From an uncultured Pelagibacteraceae bacterium (lineage in GTDB: Bacteria; Pseudomonadota; Alphaproteobacteria; Pelagibacterales; Pelagibacteraceae), in assembly GCA_902560855.1 (NCBI GenBank), contig CACENJ010000005.1:1-54720 (forward strand): 54,720 nucleotides of DNA. The letters are read 5' to 3'. The notes under the pieces were generated by a model, which saw only the letters and a list, made by a program, of their open reading frames with translations, did no database searches and was not told the origin of the DNA. A program made the position numbers and the translations under genes. Positions 7,534 through 17,538 of this stretch are shown here, piece after piece; the first letter of the stretch is position 1; every line of letters starts with the position of its first letter.

Positions 7534-8580
7534 ATGTCTAAACCAGTACTTGGAATTATTGGGGGTGGTCAATTAGGAAGTTTATTGTCATCAGCTGCAA
7601 AAAAAATAAATATAAAAACTGTAATTTTTTGTGACGACAAGGATGCCCCAGCTCAAAATTTTTCTGATGATTTTGTATTTGGAAAATATAATGATGAAGA
7701 AAAAATTAATGAGTTTATTGAAAAAGTAGATTTAGTTACTTTTGAATTCGAAAATATTCCTTTTAATACTTTAAATAAAATAAATCAGGTAAAAAAAGTT
7801 TTACCTAAACCTGGTATCAATAAAATTATACAACATAGACTTTATGAAAAAGATTTTATAAACAAATGCAATTTTAGAACAGTTTTGTATGATTCTGTAA
7901 AAAATAATACTGAATTGAAAACCAAAAAAAACTTTGTACCTGGTATTATTAAAACTTGTACTTTTGGATATGATGGAAAAGGCCAGTATAAAATAAATTC
8001 CGCAAAAGATCTTGATAAAATTAATCTTGGTAAAGGAAAAGAATATATTATAGAAAAATTTGTAAACTTTAAAAAAGAAATTTCAGTAATTGTAACAAGA
8101 TTTGGTATTCAAAAATATGAAATATATGAACCAATTGAAAATGTGCATGAGGATCAAATACTTAAAAATTCTAAAATTCCAGCAGAAATAAGTAATGAAA
8201 TATTGAACAAATCTAAAAATTGGGCAAAAATTATTTCAGAAACACTAGATTATGTAGGAACTTTATGCGTAGAATTTTTTATAGATAAAAAAGATAATTT
8301 ATATGTAAATGAAATTGCTCCAAGAGTTCATAATTCTGGTCATTTAACAATTAATTCTTACAATATTAGTCAATTTGAAAATCATATAAGAGCAGTTTGT
8401 GGTTTGGAAAAAAAAGAAACAAAAAAATTATTTAATGCAAAAATGATAAATTTAATTGGTAATGATATTCTATTATATAGAAATAAAAAGTTTCTCAGTA
8501 ATGAGTTTTTCTTTGATTACTTAAAAAAAGAAATTAAACCTAAAAGAAAAATGGGTCACTTAACTATTGTAGAAAAATAA
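7534..8580 (+). CDS. purK: N5-carboxyaminoimidazole ribonucleotide synthase
   Basis: 348 aa ATP-grasp enzyme that carboxylates AIR with bicarbonate and ATP. Diagnostic segments: GIIGGGQLGSLL at the N-terminus, TCTFGYDGKGQYKI (ATP-binding loop), VEFFIDKKDNLYVNEIAPRVHNSGHLTI (metal-binding strand and PurK signature). Coupled to purE. Its stop abuts the stop of the opposing AsmA-like gene with no base between and no terminator. Confidence 0.97.
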   Translation: MSKPVLGIIGGGQLGSLLSSAAKKINIKTVIFCDDKDAPAQNFSDDFVFGKYNDEEKINEFIEKVDLVTFEFENIPFNTLNKINQVKKVLPKPGINKIIQHRLYEKDFINKCNFRTVLYDSVKNNTELKTKKNFVPGIIKTCTFGYDGKGQYKINSAKDLDKINLGKGKEYIIEKFVNFKKEISVIVTRFGIQKYEIYEPIENVHEDQILKNSKIPAEISNEILNKSKNWAKIISETLDYVGTLCVEFFIDKKDNLYVNEIAPRVHNSGHLTINSYNISQFENHIRAVCGLEKKETKKLFNAKMINLIGNDILLYRNKKFLSNEFFFDYLKKEIKPKRKMGHLTIVEK

Positions 8581-10797
8581 TTATTCTTTTCCTTTAGCTT
8601 TTTCTAAGGTTCTTGTAATGAATCTAGGTGTTAATGTTTTAATTGGATTCACAGTTGTTTTAAGTTTTTTTGGTGGGCCCTTAATTTTAAAACTAACTCC
8701 AAAAACACCTTCACCTGTTTTCTTACCTACTAAAATGTTTCCAATAAAGGGTAAAGATCCTATTACTTTATTTAATGTTGTTGCTGGAACCAAAGTTCCT
8801 CTTAAACTAATTAATTTATTGCTCTCTACATATCCACTCATTAAAATAGAAATTGCTGGACCAAGAGCATAAATTTCATCAATAGTCATAAGTTTATTTT
8901 TACTGCTAAAATTCATTTCAAATTCGTTAAATCTAATACCTTCACCTGTCATAATATCAGCAATACCTTGTAATGAAGCTAAAGATAATAACTTAGTTAG
9001 AGCAGGCATTTCTTTAAGCTTAAAATCAAAAATATTTAATGTAGAATTAGATACATTATCTTTTTTAACTGAATAAAAATCAATTTTACCATCTTTAAAA
9101 CCTTTAATAAATTTATAATGTTTAACAAAAGGTTCGGCATTATCAGAATAAAATGATGTAATTTTTTGATTGTTTTTCAATGTTTTTACATCAATTATAA
9201 ACTTTTCATTATTATCAAAAACTGAAGTTAAGCTTAAATTGTAAAGTTTATTATCTTTTATAACAGCTTTTGCAGATAAATCTTTAGAAAAATTTTTGTT
9301 ATCTAAAAAAATTTTATTTATAAATATATTTAGATGTCTTTCTTTATTAAAATTAAAATTATCTAAAAAACTTTTTTCATTGTCAGAAAATAATATTTCG
9401 TTTATAAGTTTATAACTGTCAAAAGATTTTCCATTTAAAATATAATTAGTTGAATTTCTTCTTATATCAAGTTCATTTATTTTTTTATTATCATTCAAAT
9501 AATGTACCATTGCCTGGTTTAAATCTAATATTTTAAAATTGTTATTTAAAACTAAATCACTAACTTCAAAAAGATTTTGGTTTTCTTTGTAAGTAATCTC
9601 ATTAAATTTAACATTATTTTTATTATAAGATCCTTTTAATTTTAAATTTGATTCTATATTTTTTTCTTTACTATATTGTGCAGGTTTAATTTTTAAAGAA
9701 TTTTTATCAATATTTATTAATGTTAAAAAATTAAAGTTATCTTTTTTCTTTGTGATTTTGTATTCAATTTTATCGTACAATGTATCAAAAGAAAATTCAC
9801 TTTCACCTTCTATGTTTAGAACTTTATTTTCATACTTTAAAGTTATTGAATTATTTTTTAACAAAATAGAATTATTATAATTGCTAAAATAATTTTTTAA
9901 AAAATCAATTTTTTTGTTTAAGCTTATTCTATCTAAGTTTGTTTTTAATAAATATTTTAGTTCTTTAATTTTTCCTTTTTCTAATATAAAAGAAAATTTA
10001 TTTTTTGCTTTAAAAGTGATTTCTTGATCATTAATAAATTCTAAATCATTTTCGAATATATCTTTAAATAGTTTTGAATTGATAGTGTTTTTCTGGGTTC
10101 CAATATCTCCATTTATTTTTTTTTTATCATCAGAGCCTGCTGATATAATTATTTCGTTAGAAAGTAACTTTATTTTATTATAAGAAAAATTTGCATTTTT
10201 TATTGAAATTTTGTCCTTCTGCTGAGTAAAATTAAAGTTAATATTTTCGAAAGAATATTTTTCATCATATTTTATTTTTGCATCCTTTATTTGACCTTCA
10301 AATTTATAATTACTGATTTTTCCATTTTCATCAAACTTCAGTGAGCCGTAAATATTGGCAAAACCTCCTTTTATAAATATATTGTATATAATTAATGATG
10401 GTTGTTTTATTGCGGCTATTGTAATTAAGTCTTTAATTTTATTGTCTTTGGTCAATATTTCAAATTCTTCTATTACAAAATTATCTTTAAAATATGATAA
10501 AATATCGATTTTGGCATCTATTGACTTAAGTTCTATTTTATTGCTTCCCAAAATTAGTGTTGGATCTTTAGTGCCAATTCTTATTTTTGGATTTATAAAA
10601 TCGCCAACAGAAATATAAATTTTAACTTTTTTAATATCTAAGTTTAGATCTTCATTATATTTTTTTATCTGCTCGGTAATTAAAGGATTGAATCTTTTAG
10701 TTTCTAGACCTATTTTTGAGAGAAAGATTATTAAAAATATACAAATGAAAAATAAAGTTAGAAATGAATAAGAAATGATTTTAATGAATTTAAGCAT
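8581..10797 (-). CDS. AsmA-like / DUF3971 envelope protein
   Basis: 738 aa with one N-terminal membrane helix (about residues 5-30) followed by a long repetitive beta-rich region. It ends in an AsmA-like C-terminal module (FNEFEMNFSSKNKLMTIDEI, then GPAISILMSGYVE, VPATTLNKVIGSLPFIGNILVG, GVSFKIKGPPKKLKTTVNP). This is the architecture of YhdP/AsmA/TamB-type bridge proteins that help move lipids between inner and outer membranes. The bulk should lie in the periplasm. Its ATG overlaps the end of prfB by 8 bases, so it is co-transcribed with mrcA and prfB, an envelope-linked unit. Confidence 0.8.
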   Translation of the reverse strand: MLKFIKIISYSFLTLFFICIFLIIFLSKIGLETKRFNPLITEQIKKYNEDLNLDIKKVKIYISVGDFINPKIRIGTKDPTLILGSNKIELKSIDAKIDILSYFKDNFVIEEFEILTKDNKIKDLITIAAIKQPSLIIYNIFIKGGFANIYGSLKFDENGKISNYKFEGQIKDAKIKYDEKYSFENINFNFTQQKDKISIKNANFSYNKIKLLSNEIIISAGSDDKKKINGDIGTQKNTINSKLFKDIFENDLEFINDQEITFKAKNKFSFILEKGKIKELKYLLKTNLDRISLNKKIDFLKNYFSNYNNSILLKNNSITLKYENKVLNIEGESEFSFDTLYDKIEYKITKKKDNFNFLTLINIDKNSLKIKPAQYSKEKNIESNLKLKGSYNKNNVKFNEITYKENQNLFEVSDLVLNNNFKILDLNQAMVHYLNDNKKINELDIRRNSTNYILNGKSFDSYKLINEILFSDNEKSFLDNFNFNKERHLNIFINKIFLDNKNFSKDLSAKAVIKDNKLYNLSLTSVFDNNEKFIIDVKTLKNNQKITSFYSDNAEPFVKHYKFIKGFKDGKIDFYSVKKDNVSNSTLNIFDFKLKEMPALTKLLSLASLQGIADIMTGEGIRFNEFEMNFSSKNKLMTIDEIYALGPAISILMSGYVESNKLISLRGTLVPATTLNKVIGSLPFIGNILVGKKTGEGVFGVSFKIKGPPKKLKTTVNPIKTLTPRFITRTLEKAKGKE

Positions 10798-11888
10798 TTA
10801 AATTATAAAGATTGCTTTCTAAAAACTCGTCCAAATCACCATCTAATACTTTATTTGGGTTAGAGTTTTCGTAATTTGTTCTATTGTCTTTTACCATTCT
10901 GTAAGGGTGCAAAACATATGATCTAATTTGGTGTCCCCAACCAATATCTGATTTGGAACTTTCTAAATTTTCATTTTTTTGTTGCCTTTTTCTTATCTCA
11001 AACTCATAAAGTCTTGCTTTTAGCATGCTCATGCAAGTTTCTTTATTTTTATGCTGTGATCTTTCGTTCTGGCATTGAACAACTATTTTTGTTGGCATGT
11101 GAGTAATTCTAACTGCGCTATCAGTAGTATTTACATGTTGACCTCCTGCACCACTTGATCGATAAGTATCTATTCTTAAATCTTTTTCCAAAATTTCAAT
11201 ATCTATATTTTCATCAACAACTGGGTAAACCCATACACTTGCAAAACTAGTATGTCTTCTTGCGCCAGAATCAAATGGCGAAATTCTGACTAATCTATGT
11301 ATACCTGACTCAAATTTTAATAAGCCAAAAATATAATCTCCAATTATTTTTATTGTAGAAGATTTTATACCAGCTTCGTCTCCCTTGTGTTCACTAATTA
11401 TTTGAAATTTAAAATCCTTATTTGAAGACCATTTTATGTACATTCTTCTTAACATTTCCGCCCAATCTTGGCTTTCTGTACCACCTGCTCCTGCATGAAT
11501 TTCTACATAACAATCTAGACTATCAGTTTCTTTTGATAAAAAACATTTTATCTCATTTTTTTTAGTTTTAGATCTTAATTCATTTAAGTTTTTTATTGTT
11601 TCATCAATTACTGAAGTGTTGTTTTCTTCCTTAGCTAAATTGAATAAGTCAGAAATTTCTTTACATTCTTTTATAGAAAAATTGTATGAATTTATTAAAT
11701 CTTCCTGAAATTTTTTCTCTTTAATTACTTTTTGTGACTCAACTTTATCTTGCCAGAAATTAGTTTCTAGCATTTTTGAATTATTTTTTTCTAATTTTAA
11801 ATAAATATTATTTTTTTCAAAGATACTCCTTAATCCTTGAATTTATTTTTTCTATCTCTAGCTTAATATTTGTAAAATCACTATCCAT
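10790..11888 (-). CDS. prfB: peptide chain release factor 2, expressed by programmed +1 frameshift
   Basis: The continuous frame alone (10790-11773) lacks the N-terminus. Reading from ATG at 11888 gives 23 codons ending TAT CTT, then an in-frame TGA. Skipping one base continues as GAA AAA AAT into the long frame. The product is 23 + 342 = 365 aa, the same length as E. coli RF2. Motifs: the UGA-recognition tripeptide SPF (RLVRISPFDSGARRH) and the catalytic GGQ (SSGAGGQHVNTTDSAVRITH). RF2 terminates at UGA/UAA, and the frameshift makes its own level self-limiting. The start codon overlaps the mrcA stop by one base (TAATG), and the end overlaps the AsmA-like gene by 8. Confidence 0.95.
11817..11831 (-). 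other. prfB: programmed +1 frameshift site of prfB
   Basis: On the minus strand the site reads AAG GAG TAT CTT TGA A. The Shine-Dalgarno-like AAGGAG (11831-11826) lies three bases before the CTT slippery codon and the in-frame TGA (11819-11817). The spacing is identical to the E. coli site (AGG GGG TAT CTT TGA C). It is therefore a working recoding signal, not a mutation. Confidence 0.93.
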
Positions 11889-14227
11889 TAGTAGAACTTT
11901 AATATATTATTGGTTTTTAATCTATCATTAATATTTCCCGATAAAAAATGCTCTTCATCAATTTTTTGTTTTTTAAAAGCTTCTATAATTGTTTTTTTTG
12001 ATCCAAAGTTAGCCTTTTTCCCTGTTTCAGATTCTATTACCATCATAGAAATCTTAGGAGGAACTTTAAATGGCCTTGCATCTTTTTTTCTTATAGCTTT
12101 CTTGATAAAATCTTTAAATACAGGCATTGCAGTCTTTGCTCCAGTTTCATAACGACCTAAAGTTTTTGGATCATCCATTCCAATATACACTCCCACAACA
12201 AGTTTTGAAGTAAAACCAACAAACCATGTATCGGTATTTTTATTTGTTGTCCCAGTCTTTCCTGCGATATCTAGTTTAAGATCTTTTAAACGTTTTCCTG
12301 TTCCTCTTTTTATTACTCCTTCAAGCATTGAAGTTATTTGATAAGCTGATTGAGCTGAAATAACTTGTTCAAAATTATCAGATATTTTTGGAATAGATTC
12401 ACTATAATGAGAAATTTGATTGCAATTATTACAAGATCTTGTTTCTGTATTATAAATAGTTACTCCTTCAGAATCTTGTATTCTATCTATTAAAATTGGA
12501 TTAATTTTTTTTCCACCATTCACAAATGAACAATATGCAGACGTTAATTTTAATAAAGTTGTTTCTGCAGAACCAAGTGAAATAGATAGAAGTTCTTGTG
12601 GATCATCATATATGCCTAACTGTTTAGAAAAATTAACTATTTTATTAACTCCAATTTCTTGTGCAATCCTTACAGTCATTAAGTTTCTAGATTTTTCAAG
12701 ACCCATTCTAAGAGTAGAAGGTCCATAAAATTTTTTCCCATAGTTTTCTGGTTTCCACATTTTTAAATCTGATCCTTGTTCTAAAACCAAAGGAGCATCT
12801 AAAATTAAAGTATTTGGAGAATAGTCATTTTCTAGAGCTAATGCATAAATGAAAGGTTTGAAAGCTGAGCCCGGCTGTCTTGATGCTTGAGAAGCTCTAT
12901 TGAATTCACTTTTTTTAAAACTAAAACCTCCTGATAAAGCATAAACCCTCCCAGTGAACGGATCCATAACGACTATGCCGCCATTAGCTTTAGGCAATTG
13001 TTTTAATTCATATTTGTTTCCATTAACTTTTTTAACATAAATGATATCCCCAGTATTAAACAAATCGCTAAATTCTTTTTTTGTCCAAGCTACATTTTCA
13101 TAATCAATTTTGCCTTCTAAATCATCTGCAGTTTTAATAAGTGTTTCAAATTTATTTACTTTTTTAACAATAGCTAATTGCCAGCCTATAGATTTTTCTA
13201 ATTCAAATTTTTCTAAATCTCTTTTCCAATTTTTATCAATTTTTTTATTTGTTAATGGTCCTCTCCATCCTTTTCTTTTGTCATAATTTTCTAAACCTTT
13301 TCTCAAAGACAAGGTTGCAATTTTTTGTAATTCCAAATTTAATGGGGTGTTAATATTCAATCCTTGTTTGTAAACTTTATCGAACCCAAGTCTATCAACC
13401 ACATATTTTCTTATATCTTCTACATAATATCTTGTATCCTCAAGATAAATTTTCTTTCTTTTTTTTAATTCAATTTTTTTTTTTATTAATTTATTATACT
13501 CGTTATTGTTTAAATAGTTATTATCTAATAAATTTTTTAATACTAAATTCCTTCTAAATTTTGCTAGTTCTGGATTCTTGTAAGGATTATACTTACTTGG
13601 AGCTTTAGGAAGTGCTGCCAATAATGCTGCTTCGGTGTAGTTTAGTTCGCTGATTGATTTGTTAAAATATTCTAAACTTGCAGAAGCTATTCCATATGAG
13701 CCCTGGCCTAAATAGATTTGGTTTAAATAAAGTTCTAAAATTCTTTTTTTTGATAAAGCTCTTTCAATTCTGAAAGCTAAAATAGCTTCTTTAATTTTTC
13801 TATTTAGACTCACTTCGTTTGTAAGTAAAAAATTTTTTGCGACTTGTTGTGTAATTGTTGAAGCCCCTTCTAATCTTTTTGAATAAATTATGTTTGAAAT
13901 GTTATTTATTGTTGCTCTAATAACGCCTTTAGCATCAACTCCAGGGTGTGAAAAAAAATTTTTATCTTCTGCTGATAAAAATGAGTTAATTACTTTATTA
14001 GGAATAGCATTATATGGAACGAAAATTCTTTTTTCTTTAGAAAAATCGCTTACCAACTGTCCTTCTCCAGCATATACTTTGCTTGAAACGGGAGGTTTAT
14101 AACCCTTTAAAAATTTATAATCTGGCAGTTTATTTGAAAAAGCCCATAAAATAGCAATTACTGCTACTGAAGCTATTAATAAACCAGCTGACGAAAATAA
14201 TATTATTTTTTTTAACAGTCTATTCAT
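11888..14227 (-). CDS. mrcA: penicillin-binding protein 1A (bifunctional transglycosylase/transpeptidase)
   Basis: 779 aa inner-membrane enzyme that polymerises and cross-links peptidoglycan. One membrane anchor at about 8-30. GT51 transglycosylase with SAEDKNFFSHPGVD (catalytic E87) and GASTITQQVAKN (about 121-132). Transpeptidase with the active Ser in SRQPGSAFKPF (S454-x-x-K457), SRN (513-515) and KTGTT near residue 650. Length is normal for alphaproteobacterial PBP1A. Contains an OB-like insert between the domains, as in E. coli PBP1a. First gene of a mrcA-prfB-asmA-like operon, divergent from rne by 87 bases. Confidence 0.95.
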   Translation of the reverse strand: MNRLLKKIILFSSAGLLIASVAVIAILWAFSNKLPDYKFLKGYKPPVSSKVYAGEGQLVSDFSKEKRIFVPYNAIPNKVINSFLSAEDKNFFSHPGVDAKGVIRATINNISNIIYSKRLEGASTITQQVAKNFLLTNEVSLNRKIKEAILAFRIERALSKKRILELYLNQIYLGQGSYGIASASLEYFNKSISELNYTEAALLAALPKAPSKYNPYKNPELAKFRRNLVLKNLLDNNYLNNNEYNKLIKKKIELKKRKKIYLEDTRYYVEDIRKYVVDRLGFDKVYKQGLNINTPLNLELQKIATLSLRKGLENYDKRKGWRGPLTNKKIDKNWKRDLEKFELEKSIGWQLAIVKKVNKFETLIKTADDLEGKIDYENVAWTKKEFSDLFNTGDIIYVKKVNGNKYELKQLPKANGGIVVMDPFTGRVYALSGGFSFKKSEFNRASQASRQPGSAFKPFIYALALENDYSPNTLILDAPLVLEQGSDLKMWKPENYGKKFYGPSTLRMGLEKSRNLMTVRIAQEIGVNKIVNFSKQLGIYDDPQELLSISLGSAETTLLKLTSAYCSFVNGGKKINPILIDRIQDSEGVTIYNTETRSCNNCNQISHYSESIPKISDNFEQVISAQSAYQITSMLEGVIKRGTGKRLKDLKLDIAGKTGTTNKNTDTWFVGFTSKLVVGVYIGMDDPKTLGRYETGAKTAMPVFKDFIKKAIRKKDARPFKVPPKISMMVIESETGKKANFGSKKTIIEAFKKQKIDEEHFLSGNINDRLKTNNILKFY

Positions 14228-14314
14228 TTTAGTTTTATTTAACTTATGAATTTGTTAAAGTTAAGGCATCAAAATTAAACAGAATTTATAAATGAAAGCA
14301 ATAATCAAAAAAAT

Positions 14315-16084
14315 ATGGAAAAAAATTTATATATTGATGCATCGCATCCTAATGAAACTAGAGTCGTTCTCAAATCAAATGGAAACATTGAAGATTACGA
14401 ATATGAAGGCGTAAAAAATAATCTAATTAAAAATAATATTTATTTAGGAAAAGTTAGCCGTGTAGAACCTTCTCTGCAAGCTGCCTTTGTTGATTTTGGA
14501 AGAGAAAGACATGGTTTTTTATCTTTTAACGACATTCAATCAGATTATTATCAAATACCACAAAGTGATCTTGATAAAATTAAACAAGAAGAAAAAGTAG
14601 CAAGAGAAAAATTATTAAAAGAAAGTGAGCAGTTAGAAGAAAAAAACTTAAGTGAAGGAAACCTTTCTGTAGAAGATCCTGTAGAAAAAAAAATAGAAAA
14701 TTATGAAAATGGAGAAAGTGTTAGCTTAGAAAAAAAATATCCTAGAAAAAGATATAAAATCCAAGAAGTAATAAAGCCAAATCAAGTAATACTTGTACAA
14801 GTTCTAAAAGATGAAAGAGGTTTAAAGGGGGCAGCTCTAAGTACTTTTATTTCAATAGCAGGAAAATACATTGTGCTTATGCCCAATACGCCCAAAGGTG
14901 GTGGAATTTCAAGAAAAATTTTTAATCCTTCGGATAGAAAAAAAATCAGAAGTATTTTAAACCAAATTGAAATTCCAAAAGAAATGGGAATTATTGTTAG
15001 AACAGCTGGTTCAAATAAAACTAAAAATGAAATTAGTCATGATCTTCAAAATTTACTAACAATTTGGAATTCAATTAAGGAAAATGCAATGAATTCTATG
15101 GCGCCTTCGTTAATCCATCATGAAAGTGAAATAATAAAAAGAACTTTAAGAGATATGTGTGATGAAGATACTAAAAATGTAATTGTTGAAGGAAATGAAG
15201 GATATCAAAAAGCAAAAAATTTTATGAAACTTTTAATGCCTAAATATTTAAAGAAAGTAAAAAAATATAGAGATAAAATTCCACTTTTTGTAAAAGAAAA
15301 TATAGAAGAAAAGTTAAATGAGATTTTTGAAACCACTGTTAAATTAACTTCAGGAGGATATTTGGTTATAAATCCTACCGAAGCATTAGTATCAATTGAC
15401 ATAAACTCAGGAAAATCTATTAAACAAAAAAATATAGAAAGTACTGCTTTAAATACAAATTTAGAAGCAGCAGAAGAAATAGCTAGACAAATAAAAATTA
15501 GAGATTTATCTGGTTTAATAATAATTGACTTTATTGACATGCATAGCTTTTCCAATAGAAGACTAATTGAAAGAAAATTAAAAGAGAAATGCAGATATGA
15601 TAGAGCTAGAATTCAAATTGGAAGAATTAGCAGTTTTGGTCTGCTTGAAATGTCTAGGCAGCGATTAAGGGAAAGTGCTGTAAAATGGGATATAAAATTA
15701 ACTACTGAGTCTTTTGCTCTAAAATTATTAAAAAATATTGAATTAAAATCGATAAAAAATAAAGCAAAAATTGTTAAAATAAAAATTTCAGAAAAAATTA
15801 ATAACTTTATAAAAGAAAACTTTTCTGAAGAAATAAAATACTTTGAGAAAAAAAATAAAGTAAAAATTGAAATTCTTAGTGATAATTCTTTAATTGTTCC
15901 AGATCACGTGATTGAATTTCAAAATAAATCAAAAAAAATTATTGAAAAAATTGAGTCCTTGTCAGATCTAAGAAAATTGGAAACATTAAATAAAGATAAT
16001 AAAAATATTAAAATTAATAACAAAAATAAAAAATACAAAAAGAAAAAATTCTACAAAAAAAAATTTTACAAAAAAAATAATTAA
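14315..16084 (+). CDS. rne: ribonuclease E/G, short form lacking the zinc-link cysteines
   Basis: 589 aa endoribonuclease for mRNA decay and rRNA processing. S1 RNA-binding domain from about 35 ([27 protein letters not shown]), split by an acidic insert at about 84-140 and resuming at [18 protein letters not shown]. 5'-sensor/RNase H-like and DNase I-like parts follow, with metal ligands in IDINSGK (D362) and DFIDM (D405). After [12 protein letters not shown] (about 441-452), where E. coli RNase E has the CPRC zinc-link, there is [17 protein letters not shown] and no cysteine pair. The C-terminal scaffold is reduced to a Lys/Asn-rich tail. Probably the sole RNase E/G type enzyme. Overlaps the thiG stop by four bases. 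Confidence 0.93.
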   Translation: MEKNLYIDASHPNETRVVLKSNGNIEDYEYEGVKNNLIKNNIYLGKVSRVEPSLQAAFVDFGRERHGFLSFNDIQSDYYQIPQSDLDKIKQEEKVAREKLLKESEQLEEKNLSEGNLSVEDPVEKKIENYENGESVSLEKKYPRKRYKIQEVIKPNQVILVQVLKDERGLKGAALSTFISIAGKYIVLMPNTPKGGGISRKIFNPSDRKKIRSILNQIEIPKEMGIIVRTAGSNKTKNEISHDLQNLLTIWNSIKENAMNSMAPSLIHHESEIIKRTLRDMCDEDTKNVIVEGNEGYQKAKNFMKLLMPKYLKKVKKYRDKIPLFVKENIEEKLNEIFETTVKLTSGGYLVINPTEALVSIDINSGKSIKQKNIESTALNTNLEAAEEIARQIKIRDLSGLIIIDFIDMHSFSNRRLIERKLKEKCRYDRARIQIGRISSFGLLEMSRQRLRESAVKWDIKLTTESFALKLLKNIELKSIKNKAKIVKIKISEKINNFIKENFSEEIKYFEKKNKVKIEILSDNSLIVPDHVIEFQNKSKKIIEKIESLSDLRKLETLNKDNKNIKINNKNKKYKKKKFYKKKFYKKNN

Positions 16085-16857
16085 ATTTTACCTTTTATAG
16101 GAGAAGATGCACTTCCATAAATAGATTTTGCAATTCTGCCAGATAGGTAAGATTGTCTTCCAGATAACACGGCGTGTTTCATGGCAATAGCCATTTTCAA
16201 AGGATCTTTTGCTTTAGCAATAGCTGTATTAACTAAAACGCCATCACAACCTAATTCCATTGCAACTGTTGCATCTGAAGCTTGGCCTAAACCAGCGTCA
16301 ATAATAAGAGGTAAATTTGTTTGACTTCTAATTATTTTAATATTTGTTTTATTTTGTATTCCAAGTCCTGATCCAATCGGTGCAGCTAATGGCATAATTG
16401 CACATGCTCCAACATTTTCTAATCTTTTTGCAAATAATGGATCATCATTGCAATAAACCATAACTTTGAAACCTTCTTTAGATAAAACTTCTGTTGATTT
16501 TAAAGTTTCTAACATATCGGGGAAAAGTGTTTTCTTGTCTCCTAAAACTTCTAGTTTTACTAATTTCCATCCTCCTATTTCTCTAGCTAATCTTAATGTT
16601 CTAAGAGCTTCTTCTGATGTAAAACAACCTGCAGTATTTGGTAAATAAGTTATTTTTTTTGGATCTATATAATCCATTAATAATGGTTTTTTTTTATCAG
16701 TGATATTTACTCTTCTTACGGCAACGGTAACTATTTCTGCTCCAGATAACTTAACAGCCTTTGCACATTCAGACATGTTTTTATATTTGCCAGTTCCTAC
16801 TATTAAACGTGATTTAAATTTTTTTTTTGCAATTAATAAATTATCTAATTTTGTCAT
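16081..16857 (-). CDS. thiG: thiazole synthase
   Basis: 258 aa TIM-barrel enzyme that builds thiazole phosphate from deoxyxylulose 5-phosphate, ThiS thiocarboxylate and dehydroglycine. Seen: [12 protein letters not shown] near the N-terminus, [18 protein letters not shown] with the Schiff-base Lys region, VMVYCNDDP, and [11 protein letters not shown], then [31 protein letters not shown]. Its ATG overlaps the thiS stop by one base. The stop shares four bases (TTAA) with rne. Confidence 0.97.
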   Translation of the reverse strand: MTKLDNLLIAKKKFKSRLIVGTGKYKNMSECAKAVKLSGAEIVTVAVRRVNITDKKKPLLMDYIDPKKITYLPNTAGCFTSEEALRTLRLAREIGGWKLVKLEVLGDKKTLFPDMLETLKSTEVLSKEGFKVMVYCNDDPLFAKRLENVGACAIMPLAAPIGSGLGIQNKTNIKIIRSQTNLPLIIDAGLGQASDATVAMELGCDGVLVNTAIAKAKDPLKMAIAMKHAVLSGRQSYLSGRIAKSIYGSASSPIKGKI

Positions 16858-17075
16858 TAACCTCCGCCAATAAAATGCACTATTTCAATTTTATCATTTT
16901 TTTTTATTTTAATTTTTACTAATGATTTCTTGTTAACTATTTTTTGATTCAATTCAATAGCTACTTTTTTGATTGGCAACTTCAATATTTTTATTAAATT
17001 AAATAAAGTAATTTTCTCTTGTATTCTAATATATTTTCCATTTAATCTGATTTTTATTTTATTTACTTTTTTCAT
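16857..17075 (-). CDS. thiS: sulfur carrier protein ThiS
   Basis: 72 aa ubiquitin-like carrier ending in FIGGG, the C-terminal Gly-Gly that is adenylated and thiocarboxylated for thiazole formation. I start it at ATG 17075 ([14 protein letters not shown]). A longer reading to 17204 would run through the whole start of divergent aroQ and adds non-homologous residues. Coupled to thiG. The start lies only 16 bases from the aroQ start on the other strand. Confidence 0.9.
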   Translation of the reverse strand: MKKVNKIKIRLNGKYIRIQEKITLFNLIKILKLPIKKVAIELNQKIVNKKSLVKIKIKKNDKIEIVHFIGGG

Positions 17076-17091
17076 AATATATAAGGGTTCA

Positions 17092-17538
17092 ATGAAAAAT
17101 AATATTATTGTTATTAATGGTCCAAATCTTAATCTATTAGGAGAAAGAGAACAATCACAATATGGATCTATTAAATATGAAGATTTAAAAAACAAATGTA
17201 TCAAACATTCTAAAGATTTAGGAATTAATATAGATTTTACACAGTCTAATATAGAAGGTGAAATTGTAACAATGATACAGGAAGCAAGAAAAAAATATGA
17301 TGGGATAATAATTAATGCAGCAGGATTTACTCACACTTCTGTAGCTATTCGTGATGCATTAGCCATTTTTAAAAAGCCTAGCATTGAACTTCATATATCT
17401 AATATATATAAAAGGGAAGAATTCAGACACAAATCAATGATAAGCGATGTAGTCAGTGGAGTTATTTGTGGATTAGGCGCTAATGGTTATATTTTGGCCA
17501 TAAATGCAATGCATGAATTGCTAAAAAATGGAAATTGA
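17092..17538 (+). CDS. aroQ: 3-dehydroquinate dehydratase, type II
   Basis: 148 aa, normal length for the dodecameric type II enzyme of the shikimate pathway. Motifs: IIVINGPNLNLLGERE with the active-site Arg, QSQYGSI with the Tyr, NAAGFTHTSVAIRDAL and PSIELHISNIYKREEFRHKS. The start at 17092 (MKNNIIVING) matches the family. An upstream in-frame ATG at 16969 would give an unsupported extension inside thiS. Overlaps accB by 11 bases, the usual aroQ-accB-accC order. Confidence 0.96.
   Translation: MKNNIIVINGPNLNLLGEREQSQYGSIKYEDLKNKCIKHSKDLGINIDFTQSNIEGEIVTMIQEARKKYDGIIINAAGFTHTSVAIRDALAIFKKPSIELHISNIYKREEFRHKSMISDVVSGVICGLGANGYILAINAMHELLKNGN

Noticed and set aside
8618-8872. Frames opposite the AsmA-like gene, also those opposite mrcA, aspS, accC, fabG and bhmT
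   Set aside because: They lie wholly inside well-supported genes, lack recognisable motifs and have compositions expected from antisense reading of AT-rich DNA.
11774-11888. In-frame TGA near the start of prfB read as a disabling mutation
   Set aside because: The context (Shine-Dalgarno-like AAGGAG, TAT CTT TGA) is the programmed frameshift of RF2, and the shifted frame restores a normal 365-aa protein.
16969-17204. N-terminal extensions of aroQ (to 16969) and thiS (to 17204)
   Set aside because: They overlap each other on opposite strands and add residues unlike the families; the inner starts at 17092 and 17075 fit known lengths.
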